Source: Strongyloides papillosus
Taxonomy: Eukaryota; Nematoda; Chromadorea; Rhabditida; Strongyloididae
DNA: 64,000 nucleotides
NCBI GenBank assembly: GCA_005656395.1
Contig: SRSI01000078.1
Location: forward strand, 1,054,001-1,118,000
Direction: 5' to 3'
Part shown: positions 25,806 through 36,433 of the stretch, piece by piece
Layout: the number at the start of each line of letters is the position of its first letter
Numbering within the stretch: position 1 is the first letter of the stretch
Notes under the pieces: generated by a model
The model's input: the letters and a program-made list of their open reading frames with translations, nothing else
Told to the model about the DNA's origin: nothing
Databases searched by the model: none
Program-made: the position numbers and the translations under genes

Positions 25806-26859
25806 ATGACTTCAGAGACAATTTTCGGATTTCAAAAATATCCTGAATTTAGTATATCTTCTCAAAGGTTTCCTCAAAATACTTTTTTTGGAAGATATTT
25901 ACATTATTTAGATGTTATTGATCCAAGAACACTTTTTACTTCTGATGAAAAATTGGAAAGGTGCAAAAAGTTGTTAGGAGATTACAAAAATGGGATGACG
26001 AAAAATGTAAGTAATAAAGAATTATGGGAAGCCAAAAAAATATGTAATGCTATTTTACATCCTGATACGGGAGAAAAAATATTTTCACCTTTTCGTATGG
26101 CAGGATATGTTCCCTATGGGTGGATTACAGTTACTGGAATGCTACTACCAAATCCAACATGGCCACAAATAATTTTTTGGCAATGGATGAATCAAAGTCA
26201 TAATGCAGCTGTCAATTATGCTAATAGAAACTGCACAAAACCACAGCCTACTTCTGTTTATGTTAAAGCATATTCTATAGCTGTATCAACAGCTGTTGGT
26301 ATTTCAACAGCACTCACATATGCGATAAAAAAAACAAACAATTTGGAACCTATCAAAAAACTAATTATACAAAGATTCGTTCCACTACCAGCATGTTCAT
26401 TAGCGAGTACTTTTAATGTATTAGCAATGAGGCTACCAGAAGTTGAGTCTGGTATTGATGTTTATGATAAAAATGGTACTGTCGTTGGAACTTCAAAAAT
26501 TGCTGCTAAAAAAGCTGTAATGGAGACAGCATATACTAGAGCTTTCCTACCTATCCCACTACTTCTTGCTCCACCATGCATAATGCCTTTCATTGAAAAG
26601 TACGTTTTTTTATACACTGTAATTTTACTTTTTTAGACATAAATTTATGAAAAATCCAAGAATTAATATTTTTGTTAATGCTATTATTTGTACATTGAGT
26701 TTTGCTGCCTCATTACCTGTTGCATTGGCATTGTTTCCTCAGGAAAGTGAAATAAATACTATTGATCTTGAAGATGATATTAAAAAAATACAACATCAAC
26801 AACTTTGTATTATAACAAAGGAATGTAAAAACATACATAAATTGGAGAAGAATAACTAA
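25806..26859 (+). CDS. Sideroflexin (SFXN, mitochondrial amino-acid transporter)
   Basis: Exons 25806-26599 and 26637-26859, with a 37 bp phase-2 intron, encode 338 aa, close to the usual 320-330. Family marks are the HPDTGEKIFSPFRMAGYVP block (HPDTGE at residues 85-90), the PNPTWPQIIFWQWMNQSHNA segment, and the final PVALALFPQES. Sideroflexins sit in the inner mitochondrial membrane with about five helices, and SFXN1/3 carry serine for one-carbon metabolism. No cleavable presequence is seen, as usual for the family. The splice is needed because without it the protein stops right after IEKYVFLYTV and loses the last helix. A basic/acidic tail follows the last helix. Confidence 0.93.
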
Positions 26860-27429
26860 AAGTTTGCAAAAATAACTTTGTCACATTAATATGGTATATA
26901 TTGTATTTTCAAATAATTGTTTTATTAAAAATATATATTATCTAATTTTTTTACATATTAGTAAATAGTTAATTTAAAGGTTAAAAGATTTTTATCGCAT
27001 TATCCTAAATATTACAATAGGACACGTGGAAGCACTAATTTATAATATATTTAGATAGGGGAATTATAAGTTACTACTTAATGCATTTATCTATTTAAAG
27101 GATATTGATTTAAGTTAATTAACAATATTTTATTCAATGGCAATTCATTATCAATATGTATTTATTTAAAAATTATTCTTGTATTTATTTAAAAATTATT
27201 CTTGTAATTATTTATAAATATTTAATTCATGTTAACAAAAATATTTTAATTTTTATGCTAATTTTTTGTCATAGTTTTAAAATATATAACATTTTATATT
27301 CCAAATCAGGGAGTATAATAACAATAAATTGATTATATGAATATATTAAAAATATTTTCCCAATATTTTTCATTTTATTTCATTTTATAATTTAATTTAT
27401 ATACTTATAGGTATTGATAAGAGAAAAGT
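26860..27429. other. Intergenic with short tandem duplication
   Basis: 570 bp between two plus-strand genes. It contains two exact copies of a 23 bp unit (27157-27202). A TTATAG acceptor at 27410 lies 19 nt before the ATG of the next gene and may be its trans-splice site. Confidence 0.45.
27157..27202. repeat. Tandem duplication, 2 x 23 bp
   Basis: The unit TGTATTTATTTAAAAATTAT plus TCT occurs twice without a mismatch, followed by the start of a third copy (TGTA). Confidence 0.9.
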
Positions 27430-28586
27430 ATGTTTTTGAAGGTACCAAAATTAAATTCAATACTTCCGACAACTGTATTAACACCAAAATGTACTAATGA
27501 AATATATATAATTACTACCTTTTTGATATGGTGGGGTTGTAGTGCTTGTGGAAACATAATTAATAAATATGTTCTTAATGTAAGAACTATAATTTAATAC
27601 TAAAATAGTTTTTTTCTTTATAGGATTATCCGTATCCCTTATCAGTTGCAATGAATAGTTTATTAAATTCTATGTTATATGCTAGTATATTAGTATGTAT
27701 ATCAAAAATATCTACAAAGTCGCTAAAACGTACACCAATAGGGTATCAATTTCGTTGGTTTCTACCTTTTGCATTAGGCAAAGCGTTAGCTGTTGTTAGT
27801 ACATATTTTGGATTGCTAAAAGTTTCAATATCCTATGCTCAAACTGTAAAATGTACCATGCCAATATTTACAGTTATAATTGCTAGAATATTTTTAAATG
27901 AAAAACAATCAAATAAAATATATTTATCATTATTTCCTATTGTTGCAGGTGTAGTGTTATGTACATTTACCGAGATTAATTTTGATGAAATTGGATTGAT
28001 AGCATCATTAACTTCAACATCGTTATACTCCCTTATGAATGTCTTAGCTAAAAAAATTCTCGAAGATACAAGTATAAATCCATTACAATTGTTGTCATTA
28101 AACTCAAAAATGGCATTTGTTTTATGTTTTCCGGTATGGTTTTATAATGAAGGAATATTATTTGTTACTAGTAGTCTAGATCAATCACAATATACACATC
28201 CGGATTCAAAATTTACGTTTTTATTATTTGCTTCAGGATTCATAGCATTTATACAAAATTTTTGTGCCTTCACATTAATTCATCATTTGACAGCTTTAAG
28301 TTATTCAATTGCAAATACTTCAAAGCGTATTGTAGTCATTTCTTCTTCAATATTTTTCTTTCAAAATAATATAACTGCATTAAATATATTAGGAATGACA
28401 TTATCAATAGCAGGTGTTGCTTTTTATAATAGAGTAAATTTAAAATATTTTAATAATTTTTATATTTTGATTTCATTTTGTTTTCAGATAAAACATGTAC
28501 AGGGAAAGAAAAAAAAAAAAATTGCAGCATTACGATCTGATTATGAGGAGACATTCCCAAATGGTTTGACGGGTGAATTAAAGTAA
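27430..28586 (+). CDS. SLC35E-type nucleotide-sugar/triose-phosphate family transporter
   Basis: Exons 27430-27579, 27624-28433 and 28488-28586 (all phase 0) encode 352 aa. This is a TPT/EamA-fold carrier with about ten helices. It has an N-terminal FLIWWGCSACGNIINKYVL, the VSISYAQTVKCTMPIFTVII stretch, and the late LTALSYSIANTSKRIVVISS segment, all typical of SLC35E1. The family sits in the Golgi or ER and the substrate is unknown. The last intron is 54 bp, a multiple of three, and has no in-frame stop, so retention would insert 18 residues. Splicing gives YNRIKHVQ, matching the basic cytoplasmic tail start expected after the last helix (YNK in relatives), so the spliced form is preferred. 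The tail is Lys-rich (KKKKK). Confidence 0.88.
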
Positions 28587-29706
28587 TGAGAGATATTATA
28601 TAGAATTTTATCGCAGATTTTTTAATTAATATATAATCGGTTTTTCTAATGTAGTTGATATTTTTTTGTTGAAAAAAATATTAGATTGCTTATAAATAAG
28701 TGTCTATTTAATATTGAACAAGTGAAAACTTTTTATCTTAATTATAAATTAGTATTTTTTATTTTAAATGGACGTTATAATAATCAATACAATATTGTTA
28801 CATGTTAAGAATTTTAACAGCTTCATTTAAAACAAACTTCAGGCTAAAGATTTCAAAAACTCCAAGATACTCTATTTAATTCATTCCAATAAAAGTATTT
28901 TGTGCTTCATTATTATCCAAGTATTAAGCAGATTCTTTAGGATGTTGTATTGGACCCACTTTTTCAACGTATAGTTCTGTCCAATAAATTAATCAGTATC
29001 ATTTCATCAAATAAGTAGAGAAAGAACTTTTAATCATGTTAAACATTGGTCGGGAATTAATTCATGACTTATATATAAAGCTATCAGTGTTTAATAACAG
29101 TGTCTAATAATTTTTTATATTCACTATATATTTTTTTAATTCTCATCTTAGTGGGTTAGTAAATCCTCTCATTTTTATAATTTATATCTATATTATGAGA
29201 TAGTTTATCCTATAGCAAATATCTCTTTCTGTATGTCTTTAAATTAAATATGGATCATTTTTCATGCCAAATTTATTTGCAATATATTTTGGTTTGGATT
29301 TAAGATATTGATCCAAAAATCAGTTCCAAATAAAAGATAGAACAAAATTTATGATAAAGATTGAGTTAAATTGGCTCTCAGAAATGACTTATAATAACTC
29401 ACTGTTGTTTACATAGTAGCAAATTACAGACATTTAAAAGAGCTTACCAGAAAACCAACAGTTATTTTTGAACAATCCAATACATATCATAATCACAATA
29501 ATCATAATTTAAAAAAATATTGATTTTATGTTTACTTAAAATCACAAACAAAATTATGCTTTTAGGTATAAGATTTACAAGAAAAAATAGTTATTGTAAA
29601 ACTTGTTTTTTATTTTCCATTCATTTAATAAACATTAAAATGAATGTAAATAATAGTTAAAATAAATTAAGTACTTATTTTTGTAGTTATCAGATATGGT
29701 ATTACC
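28587..29706. other. Intergenic with dispersed repeat copy
   Basis: This region lies between convergent genes (SLC35E on plus, RhoGAP on minus). It contains copy A of a diverged dispersed repeat (separate entry) and otherwise AT-rich DNA without frames. Confidence 0.5.
28840..29240 (+). repeat. Dispersed repeat, copy A
   Basis: About 400 bp aligns by eye with 49740-50170. Anchors are 28949-28983 against 49878-49912, and ATTCTCATCTTAGTGGGTTA near 29139 against ATTCTTATCATAGTGGATTA near 50075, with the same spacing (about 190 bp). Both copies then share TTATCCTA. It is heavily mutated, with no open frame. Confidence 0.65.
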
Positions 29707-31134
29707 TTAATAACCGCTAAATATATATTCATATTCACTAATTAAAATGTAGCAAAAATTATTTAAAGAATTGAGTTGCGAAATAGGAACTTGTTGATTG
29801 GTTGGCCATGTTAAATTTGGACCAAAGATGACACTAAGATTATTAGCGTCCATCTTGTTTTCGTGTTCATTATTAGTCACATCCAACAAAAATTCAATGA
29901 TATACTTGAGGAGAATCAAATTTTGTTTTGGTAGTAATTTAATAAATCCTTTTACTCCCTCTTTTCTTTCACCTTTTGGTACATCTAAAATATGAAATTT
30001 ATGTCTATATGATTAGGGTAATTGACATACCTAATGCAGTGATAAGTTGGGGATATAAAGCATTTGTTATAATTGGTTCCCCTAGACTTCTTAAAAATAC
30101 CTTTAACAAAGCAGAAGCATCGATAATAGCTATATTAAGATTGTCCTTATACTTTTCATCCGTTAAAAAATCAATTTTCTCACCCATATTAATTCTTTCT
30201 TGAAGTCTATTTATGCGAGTGACTTCGCCTGACAATCTAAATATTCCTTGTGTTTTTAGTCCATAACTTCTTAAGAATGTCACTAACTCTACAACAATTG
30301 GAGGTAACTCACTTTCTGGATGGTGATTCAAAATATAATCAAGAGACACATTAAATTGTGCTGTCGGTAATGGCATATTATTTTCTGGTAAAATTGACAA
30401 TGAAATTTTCCTACTATTTTGTGATAATGATGTATCATAGTCAATTATTGGTTGAGGCAAATTTAATTTAGATACAGGAACAATATCATTAAGTTCACTT
30501 AAATAATTCATATAATGCATCTTCCTTTCAAATTTTATTGAAATAAAAGGTTGAAAAATTTTCCATAGAAATTTAATAAATCTTGTTGGATGAATTACAG
30601 CAAGGACTTTTAAATTTTTTTTATAACGACGGTCAAATGCATTGAAAGCTTTTATGAGAGTCCTAATTGGTGGCTTATTATTACTCCTAAGACCATAATG
30701 AAAATATATTAATGAATAATCCAAATCAACATATTTATCAAGAATGTGTTGAAGAAATTGAAGGAATACTTCATGATTAAATGTCTTACTTGATGGAAGA
30801 CGAAATGCGTAGACACAAACTATTGGCCTCCCTGCTCTATCACCTTCAGCAATAATATCAACAATATTTAATTTACTAATTTCATCAAATTCAACATTAT
30901 AAATTTCATCAGATGGAGAACCAAGTTCACTTTCAAAATTATCTCTCTCCAAAAAGGATTTAACTGGTGCTAATGGAGAAACTTTCCCCGGATCACAATC
31001 TAATTTTATACTAAATAAATAAGTTTAGTAATAATCTTACCTTTGAAATCATTTGGTGATATTAAATCGTCATCAGCAAAACCATCAATGGGATCGACAA
31101 ATTCTTTATCATAATGTTCATTTCCTTCATTCAT
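29707..31134 (-). CDS. Sec14/BCH-RhoGAP protein (p50RhoGAP/ARHGAP1 type)
   Basis: Exons 31134-31041, 30999-30031 and 29984-29707 (phase 1 at both junctions) encode 446 aa, close to human ARHGAP1 (439 aa). Residues about 75-200 are a CRAL-TRIO/BCH lipid-binding domain (GRPIVCVYAFRLPSS, then VIHPTRFIKFLWKIFQPFIS). A proline-containing linker follows, and then a RhoGAP domain (about 245-440) with the arginine finger Arg286 in QGIFRLSGEV and the NNLSVIFGPNL motif near the end. It should stimulate GTP hydrolysis on Cdc42/Rho proteins at endomembranes. The N terminus is acidic. For exon 2 the acceptor at 31000 was chosen because the nearer AG at about 31011 would bring a stop codon. Confidence 0.93.
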
Positions 31135-32924
31135 GTTATATTAATATATTTTTGATTAAATAAACTTTACCAAACTTTAATATGAATGAGTATGTATTTA
31201 TGCGACAAATCAACGGCCACTACGAAATAGTGATAAAAATTATTGTATAGAAAAAAAGAAAATAAATAGATAGCGTATATATTTTGCCTAACAAGTACAA
31301 TGATTACTCAAATATATTACCTTTTGACTGATTTTATATATATATATTGCGCGTTACAATTTACCACTCTATATGCTGACTTAGAGGTTGTCACAAATTA
31401 TGAGTAAAATGAGTGGTACTGTTCTGGTGAAAAGATAAAATTACATTAATATATAATAAATCGTCTTACATTATAAATGTAACTTATATAAATACATTTA
31501 GGAAAAAAATATTTTTTTCTTCTTTTTTTTGTTAATTACAACTCATCTTTGCAGTGCATCGCCTATTGATCATCCTAACAATGTGTGACAAACTTTTACA
31601 ATAAAATATAATCATGTATAAGACATTTTTCTTTCCTCTCATAAACGGTTACTCTCTTTGTATATATTAACAGATATTATATCTTTGTCATGTAACTTTT
31701 ATTCTCTTATAGAATAAAAATTACTTTTATCTTTTCCATTGTAATAAAAGAAATATATAATATGCCTATATTTTAAATTTCTTAGAATATAAATTTAGAA
31801 ATTATAAAAGTTTATAATATTCAATAATATCTTTAAAAATTATTTATTATATTACTTGAATGTATAAATAAAAGAGACAAGAATGAAATAAGTTATATGT
31901 AAACTATGATAACATTTGTATAACATAATTTTCTCTAAACCATACTTTATATATTTCATGCTGTTATTATAAAAACTAACTTTTCTATAATAACATTTTA
32001 AGTAAAAAATAATTTTAATAATATTTTTAAAAATCTATAGATATATAAAAAAATTTTAACTTCATTTCTAGATGTAGAAAAATAAAAGTGTTCTCTATTA
32101 TACATAAAAAGATACATTTCTATCCATATACAGTGACATAAGTTTAATTCTTTAAAAAAATAATTTTTTTCTTTAAATATTTAAACAAAATACCATTGAT
32201 AATATTATTGTAAATACATGTATATTTCTGTATAATTATTATAAAAAAAACAAATAAATTAGAATACATTAAATAAATATTTGGAAATTGGTATTTTAGA
32301 AACAAAAATTTACTTTGAATATTGTTTTATGATGAAACATGTATGTTTCATATGAAATACATTTATGTCTTACATCTATTGACTTAAACAACAACAATAA
32401 TCTTTAATAATAGACATCTCTAAATAATGATAATCGAGAAACAATTTATACATACATATATTTATATATACCATAAACAATAGCATTATTCTTCATTTAT
32501 TGAAATTATTTATAACAAAAAAGCTTTAATTTAAATAAATAACGTTAATCAATGACTATATTTTGTAATTTTATCAATAGTAAATGTATATTCTTTTAAT
32601 AAACTAGAAAAATCAAATATATTTCATCAACCTTTGTATGTTATTACTTTCGCAACTTTGATCTTCCTATTTAATGCACTGTTAATCTATTATTTCAAGT
32701 AACCGTCATTATCATGTATATGGACAGGTAATTAAAATCATTTAACTTGTTAATTCTTATTTTTCTAGAAGAATTGCTTAAATAATAATTCCACAGTATA
32801 TAAATTTAATCTTAACCTGTTATAAATATTAAATAAGTAGTAAAAAAACCTATAATTTAACATCTTAACCACTTTATTAATTAAAACACGTTCTTCAAAA
32901 AATGTATAAAATAAGAAAAATTAT
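31135..32924. promoter_or_regulatory. 1.8 kb divergent intergenic region
   Basis: AT-rich spacer between the RhoGAP gene (minus) and the collagen gene (plus), expected to hold both promoters. No frame, RNA or clear repeat seen. Confidence 0.35.
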
Positions 32925-33974
32925 GTGATGGATAAATATTTTATTATGGAAATTGTTAAAATTTCCATTACTTTTTGTATTTGTATTTGCCTTGGAGTGA
33001 TACTCATTTGCCTCACAACAACATCACTTATATTTAGTGAAATATCAAATTTCTATGATGAAGCAGTTGGAGAATTAGTTGAATTTCAAGTAAGTACTCC
33101 TCTTTATATTATCTATTTTATTCTTTTATAATAGGATATAACAGAAAGTGCTTGGAATGACATTATAAAGATAATTGATAATACTAAAAATGATGAAATA
33201 GTACATAAAAATATTATCCCAATATTATCACGTAAAAAAAAGGATATAGATGGGGACGATAACTGGCCACCGCAATGTGCCTGTCATTGGAGTCCAACTA
33301 ACTGTCCACCAGGTCCTTCAGGAGAACCAGGAATTGATGGGACACCTGGTGATAATGGTTTACCAGGCCCTAATGGGATTCCTGGAAGCGATGCAGTAAG
33401 AGTTTATGTAACGAGAGGAACACAATCAAAATGTATTAGATGTCCTGCTGGTGAACCAGGTCCTCAAGGGAGTAAAGGATTACCTGGTCCTCCAGGACCA
33501 AAAGGTCCACCTGGTGAAAGAGCATACTCACGAGGAGGTGGATTACCAGGTCCTCCAGGCCCGCCCGGCGAACCTGGACTGCCTGGTAGACCAGGTGAAA
33601 TGGGCGAACCAGGAGCTCCAGGAAGACCAGGATTTGGAAGACAACGTTCTGTACCAGGACCACCTGGTCCACCTGGTCCTCCAGGTGATGATGGTGAACC
33701 AGGACCGCCCGGTTTAACAATTGATGGAGATGGTGGTTTTAGAGGACCCAATGGCGATCCAGGTTTGCCAGGGCTTCCTGGTGATGATGGTGCATCTGGC
33801 GCACCAGGTGAACCTGGAAAACCCGGTAATGATGGGGGTTATTGCAAATGTCCTCCGCGAAACTCACTTCCAAAGGGAGAAAAAAATGTGGAATCTACAT
33901 TTGATGCTGCTATCGAGGAAGCGCCATCAAGAATAACAAGTGAGTATAGAACAGAAAAGAAAAAAAAAGTATAA
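32925..33974 (+). CDS. Cuticle collagen
   Basis: Exons 32925-33089 and 33135-33974 (phase 0) encode 334 aa. Exon 1 is the nematode cuticle-collagen N-terminal domain: a hydrophobic signal-anchor ([18 protein letters not shown]) and a conserved-type helix after it. A basic SRKKK site lies before the triple helix and may be cleaved by a furin-like protease. The Gly-X-Y tract is broken by Cys clusters: [14 protein letters not shown] before it, KCIRCPAG inside it and YCKCPPR after it. These are the usual positions for inter-chain disulfides. There is also a non-collagen break ([12 protein letters not shown]) after the first short Gly-X-Y block. The C-terminal tail is long and acidic/basic. The gene is relatively GC-rich because of Gly/Pro codons. 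It acts in the extracellular cuticle. Confidence 0.95.
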
Positions 33975-34223
33975 GATTCTATTCTTTTTTCACTCGTTTA
34001 TGATTTAATAATAAATGATAAGATATCATTTTATAGAATCTCTATCTTAGCAATTAAATTTTTTGTAAAATGAAAAATGTTATCTTTTAATCTAATAATG
34101 TAAGCAATAAAATACGCTGGTAAAAGGGTAATAAAAATTATAATAATAGAAAATTTCACTTTTTACTTGTTTATAATAACTAAACTTTATTTTCATATTT
34201 TCAAGTAGAAAAAAATTATTGAT

Positions 34224-35434
34224 ATGTATAAGAATATCTTTTTGCTCTTCCTACTAGTTAATATATTACATATAACATTTTCACTAGAATGCCCAGATAA
34301 ATATTATTATATTCAAAATTATGGAAATAATTATGGAGAATGTGTACATATTGAAGTTAATGACACTTTGGATTTTGATTCTGCTCAAAAAATTTGTAGA
34401 AAGGGTAATGGAAATTTAGTAACAATTTTAAATGCCATCGAAAATAATGAAATATTAGATCTAGAGAACCATGTAAAAAATTTTGAATTATGTAATGGAA
34501 AGGTATGGATTGGTCTCGAGTTTAGTAATTATACCAATAATTACCAATGGGTTAGTGGTCAAGATAATATCTATACTAACATTCCAACACAACAATCATC
34601 CTCCCCCATACCAGATACCGGAGTTTATTTTGACTTTAATAAAAATAAATGGGTAAGATATAAATATATATTTATTTTTACTAACATTTTAAGTATCCAA
34701 TAGGCAAATCAACAAAATTGTGTTATATGTGTGAGGTTTCTGATAATCCACAAAGTTGTTTACAAATTAAAGAAAAAAATCCCTCTGCTCAAACGGGTTT
34801 TTATACTATTTATATACAAGATAGACCAACAAAAGTTTTTTGTGATATGAATGTAAATGGTGGTGGATGGGTAAGAATACAGGATCGTGAAAATGATAGT
34901 ATGAGTTTTTGGAATAAAACATGGAATGAATATAAAAATGGTTTTGGAAATGGGGAAACAAATTTTTGGCTGGGAAATGAACTAATATCTTTGTTTACAA
35001 ATTCATTTGAAAAAGTTGAAATGTTAATTCAGATACGTGGCGATCGATTAGATAAGGTTGATCCAATGGCATCATCTAATTATTGGAGCGGTACATTTAC
35101 ATTTAATCTTTTGCCAGAGTACACTGATTATACCATCCAATTGTCTAATGCTACCGGTAATGCAACTGGTAATGGATGGGATGATTTTTCGTATTCAAAT
35201 GGATGGAAATTTTCCACAATTGATAAAATTAATTCTCCTTATCCACCGTGTTTAACACAATTTCACATGGGTGGATGGTGGTATAATTATTGTGGTTTTG
35301 GATCTTTAAACGGTCAATATAACCCACCTATTGCCGAAGATAGAGGTTATGGATTCAGTTGGTCAATTACCGAACCAACAAGAATTGTAAATCCTGTTAA
35401 ATCAAGAATTACGATACGAGAAATTACTAATTAA
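34224..35434 (+). CDS. Secreted C-type lectin / fibrinogen-related domain fusion
   Basis: Exons 34224-34652 and 34694-35434 (41 bp phase-0 intron) encode 389 aa. A signal peptide (1-20) is followed by a C-type lectin-like domain (about 22-160) with KVWIGLEFSNYTNNYQWVSG. Next is a fibrinogen C-terminal-like domain (about 163-389) with the GFYTIYIQD, VFCDMNVNGGGWVRIQDR, FWLGNELISLF and GWWYNYCGFGSLNGQYN landmarks. The joined exons read NKW|YPIGKSTKLC, which matches the end of a lectin domain, so the 34693 acceptor was used rather than the later TAG. Several N-glycosylation sequons occur. The protein is probably an extracellular glycan-binding protein, and a role in immunity or host interaction is inference. 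The lectin domain lacks an obvious EPN/QPD sugar-specificity motif. Confidence 0.88.
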
Positions 35435-36433
35435 TTTTAAATATTAATTTCATTTACAGTTAACTAGGTTACACACGTCATAAATTCTGATTGTATAAAA
35501 AAATTAAATAAAATCATATTTTAAAAATATTTTATAATTGGATAAACTATACATAATAATGACAAGACATTGATAATTAAAATATTATTTATGTCATAAA
35601 ATATTAAAATAAAAATTTAAAAATTTTTATGCATTTAAGATTTTCAACATTGATAAACAAATATTAATAGTATATAATTAATGAGTTTTTTTAATATTAG
35701 TAAAAAGTTATATTTTTATAGTTTCTTTTTTTAAAATTTAACAATAATGGCAATAAATTGAAGCAATTTGTGAGGTTAGAATTAAAAGTAGACAAATAAA
35801 TTTCAAAGGAAGTTAATATTATGGTAAATATAAAAAAGGTTATTTCATCCTATGGTGACTGATGGCACAAAATAAATACAGAATCTTCTTTAAATCAAAA
35901 GCCGTAATTGTATATATATCAGAAATGACGAGAAAAAATAATAATGATTTGACTACTGGTAGAAAGCAATTTGTAAAAATACAATTATTACATGACAAAT
36001 ATTTTCAACCAATTTTGTTAAATTTCTATATCTCCCTAAAAACAAATTTAATTGTTTTTTCGTTAATTGTAAAAAGCATAATCAATAACAATTTTTTGTT
36101 GTTTTTATTTTTGTTTGCTACATAATAATTTGCTCGTGAACACCAGTATAGTCGTTTTAAGGCACCAATATACATTACGTGAAATGCAAAATACTAAAAT
36201 AATTTTAGGTTCATAAGAAAAGTCTTTTTTTGAAAGAACGATTATTGTTATATTAATGTTGGCTAATATATGTTTTCATATTCGTGAATGTTAGATAGTA
36301 TGCAAATATGCAGATCGTAAAATTAATTCTTGGGATATACACAATTACGTATCTATTGCTCAAGAAACACCAGATTAATATTTTGCGTTGAAGTACAATA
36401 TTAATATATCTTGATTTTCTAAAAGATGTTTTT
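35435..36433. other. Intergenic, no gene seen
   Basis: 1 kb between convergent genes. An 87-codon plus-strand frame (35862-36125) is low complexity, has no splice or family support, and is not called. Confidence 0.45.

Noticed and set aside
28840..29240. The dispersed repeat as a mariner-type transposase relic
   Set aside because: I tried reading copies A and B on both strands and found no recognisable transposase motif, so only a generic repeat is called.
33436..33751. Long reading frames on both strands overlapping the collagen gene
   Set aside because: They are shadows of the Gly-X-Y repeat. Only the plus frame with GPP triplets, N-terminal domain and intron makes a real protein.
35862..36125. 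87-codon plus-strand frame
   Set aside because: Low-complexity Phe/Ile/Asn sequence between convergent genes, without promoter or splice evidence.
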